Below are positions 62,559 through 64,000 of a stretch of 64,000 nucleotides of DNA, piece by piece (within the stretch, counting starts at the first letter, position 1; each line of letters starts with the position of its first letter). The stretch lies in assembly GCA_022829145.1 (NCBI GenBank), contig CM040753.1, positions 18,492,384 through 18,556,383 of the forward strand, read 5' to 3'. The notes under the pieces were generated by a model. It did no database searches and was not told the origin of the DNA. It saw only the letters and a list, made by a program, of their open reading frames with translations. This DNA comes from Albula goreensis. Taxonomy: Eukaryota; Chordata; Actinopteri; Albuliformes; Albulidae. Position numbers and translations under genes: made by a program.

Positions 62559-63886
62559 CTGGAAGATCAACAGACACATGCTAAGGCACACTCGCATACT
62601 GACTGTTGTACTACAGGCTAAATCAGCACCATTTAACTCCAGGTCTCGAGGGCCGCCGTGTCTGCAGGTATATCCTCCTGCCACACACCACATACAGAAT
62701 CTTTGATACAATACCTGGGTAGCTAGGATAACTTCTGGCTTGGGCTTTTTGTAGTCAGATTGTTAGAATTAGGTGAATTGTGAGACTCTTTCAATAAACA
62801 CAGAGGGTTTAATAGCATGAATACTGGTTTATCAGGAAAGCTAATCCCTCAAAGCTGGAAGAGCTACACCACACTGGAGTGAAAAACTAATCAGATTTGC
62901 AGCCATGAGCTAGGCCAGTGAGGCTATATGTGTGACTGTCCAAACCTAGTTTTCACATGCCTCCGTTTCATGTGCATTTTACGTGGGGACAGATGTACTC
63001 ATTTAAGCCTTTTCAGGTTAAAAATAGTGACACAGAAAAAAAGAATTCAGGAACTAAGAAAGAAACTAGTTTCATAAAAAAAAAAAAAAACAATCAACAT
63101 TTTTAGCTAAGAATAATAAATTCCAAGATTTTATTCTAATTTCTTCACAAGTAAGAGCATGAATTCTTAATAGTCATAAATGAACATGTATTTTATAAGG
63201 GCTAGCACTGCATATTGAGAGGGATCTCATTGCAGTGGTAAAGTTCTTGTGGACGACACCAGACCTTGATTTTGTCTAGCACAGTGGTATCCGGGCTCCA
63301 CAGCTGACTGAACTGCACCAGGTCAGGAGCGGCCCTGTAGAACTCCACCAGCAGCATCTGCAGCCAATCAAAGGTGAACAGTCACTAAACAGCCATTCAC
63401 AAAAGAAGCCCAATCAGAAAAAAAGGCGTCATTGTTGAAGGAAGGGTTACTGGGTCAAATGCATATACGACATGCTTTCAAATGGCAGTTACAATTGAGA
63501 ATTTTAAACTAAAGCTGTTACCAACTAAAATACACAATCATGAAAAATTCTGTTTTGAAAATTTGTGAAAATTGTATCTTATATAAAAGTTGTTATAACC
63601 TTACAGAACATTATGGCTATCAAATGAGTTAAATTCAAGTAAAGTATCTGACCAGGGTGTAGTACTGGACATCTTGTCCTTGACTGCCAGATAAATTACA
63701 GATTTTCATATTTACTGGGCACAGAGTTGAACCATGTAAATTCTGCTATGTGATCATGATGCAGTGGTGGAGATTTGTATGACAGACAGACAGTACCATC
63801 TCATTGAGAACATCACTCGTGAGGAAGTTGTCCTGGACGTAGGTAACCTCCACTGCAACAGGAATGCCATAGTCATTGGGTCGTTG
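62472..63886 (-). CDS. mpnd: MPN domain-containing protein, C-terminal part (last three coding exons)
   Basis: Partial gene. The 5' exons, including the catalytic-type JAMM part, lie beyond the right edge. Exons in transcription order are 63886-63797, 63357-63265 and 62558-62472, all phase 0 with AG/GT borders. The joined protein end reads QRPNDYGIPVAVEVTYVQDN, FLTSDVLNEM, MLLVEFYRAAPDLVQFSQLW, SPDTTVLDKIK, then GSLSGHAPKDQAYSQILEHV, YNQLSNAH. As I recall human MPND, it ends with a similar series (PVEVEMSYV, FLTNDIL, MMLLVEFYKGAPDLVKF, and TPKDQ near the end). The neighbourhood also fits, since MPND is the convergent neighbour of SH3GL1 in human. MPND carries an MPN/JAMM fold of the deubiquitinase type; its reported role is as an N6-methyladenine-DNA reader, and this end of the protein is not the catalytic site. 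Confidence 0.85.
62633..62675. repeat. MITE fragment in the last mpnd intron
   Basis: CTCCAGGTCTCGAGGGCCGC followed by CGTGTCTGCAGGTATAT is another end of the CTCCAGTCCTGGAGGGC/GTCTGCAGG repeat family. Confidence 0.5.
63265..63357 (-). CDS. mpnd: mpnd penultimate coding exon
   Basis: Encodes MLLVEFYRAAPDLVQFSQLW and SPDTTVLDKIK. Minus-strand acceptor GGCTGCAG. The donor GTCTGG is weak but keeps frame and length (93 nt). The initial Met is internal. Confidence 0.87.
63797..63886 (-). CDS. mpnd: mpnd third-last coding exon
   Basis: Encodes QRPNDYGIPVAVEVTYVQDN and FLTSDVLNEM, near the end of the MPN-domain region. Minus-strand acceptor GTTTCAG, donor GTACTG. Exactly 90 nt, in frame. Confidence 0.88.
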
Positions 63887-64000
63887 CTGAAACAGGAAGA
63901 GAATGACAAATGATGCAGTAGTATGACAAAGATTACTGCTTCCCACATAAAAAACCTCCAAAACAAGGACCTTTCAGGAAATGAGAAAAACTGTTAATAT

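Overview
The window is vertebrate nuclear DNA, almost certainly from a ray-finned (teleost) fish. Exons are short and protein-like, and they are separated by long AT-rich introns with GT/AG borders. The intronic and intergenic DNA carries tRNA-derived SINEs, small palindromic MITEs, a LINE tail, PIF/Harbinger-type DNA transposon remnants and many (CA)n, (GA)n and (TA)n tracts typical of fish. No bacterial, organellar or CRISPR features are present. One SINE resembles those described from eels and other early-branching teleosts, but the species cannot be fixed from this window. Three protein genes are supported. (1) Positions about 9.3-26.8 kb, plus strand: a complete ROR-family (NR1F) nuclear receptor in ten coding exons, 480 residues, with an N-terminus like the short RORB1/ROR-gamma-t isoforms. 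(2) Positions about 28.6-59.4 kb, plus strand: sh3gl1 (endophilin A2), nine constitutive coding exons giving 350 residues, plus a candidate 48-nt in-frame cassette exon in the linker before the SH3 domain. (3) Positions about 62.1 kb to beyond the right edge, minus strand: the last three coding exons of mpnd (MPN/JAMM-domain protein), tail-to-tail with sh3gl1. The genes are not an operon and have unrelated jobs (transcription factor, membrane-curvature/endocytosis adaptor, JAMM-domain protein). Their order is informative, however. SH3GL1 and MPND are convergent neighbours on human 19p13.3, where mammals have no ROR gene. The three mammalian RORs and the endophilin A genes lie in one four-way whole-genome-duplication paralogon (RORA/SH3GL3 on 15q, RORB/SH3GL2 on 9, RORC on 1q, SH3GL1 on 19p). 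The ROR here may therefore be the fourth ohnolog, lost in mammals; this is the main observation of the window. Region by region: 1-9.25 kb is non-coding upstream DNA with a SINE, two MITE-like repeats, a perfect ROR-element match and a TATA plus DR2 cluster. 9.3-23.5 kb is the receptor gene, with a G-run tract and a second promoter-like cluster in intron 1. 23.5-26.8 kb is its 3'UTR. 26.8-28.5 kb is intergenic and ends in a long (TA)n/poly-T tract. 28.5-29.3 kb is the sh3gl1 promoter and first exon, rich in GCTAGC/AACGTT motifs. 29-56.7 kb is the sh3gl1 body, including a LINE remnant in intron 1, an unexplained 109-codon acidic ORF in intron 7 and Harbinger-type remnants before the last exon. 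56.7-59.4 kb is its 3'UTR. 59.4-62.1 kb is repeat-bearing intergenic DNA, and 62.1-64 kb is the 3' part of mpnd.
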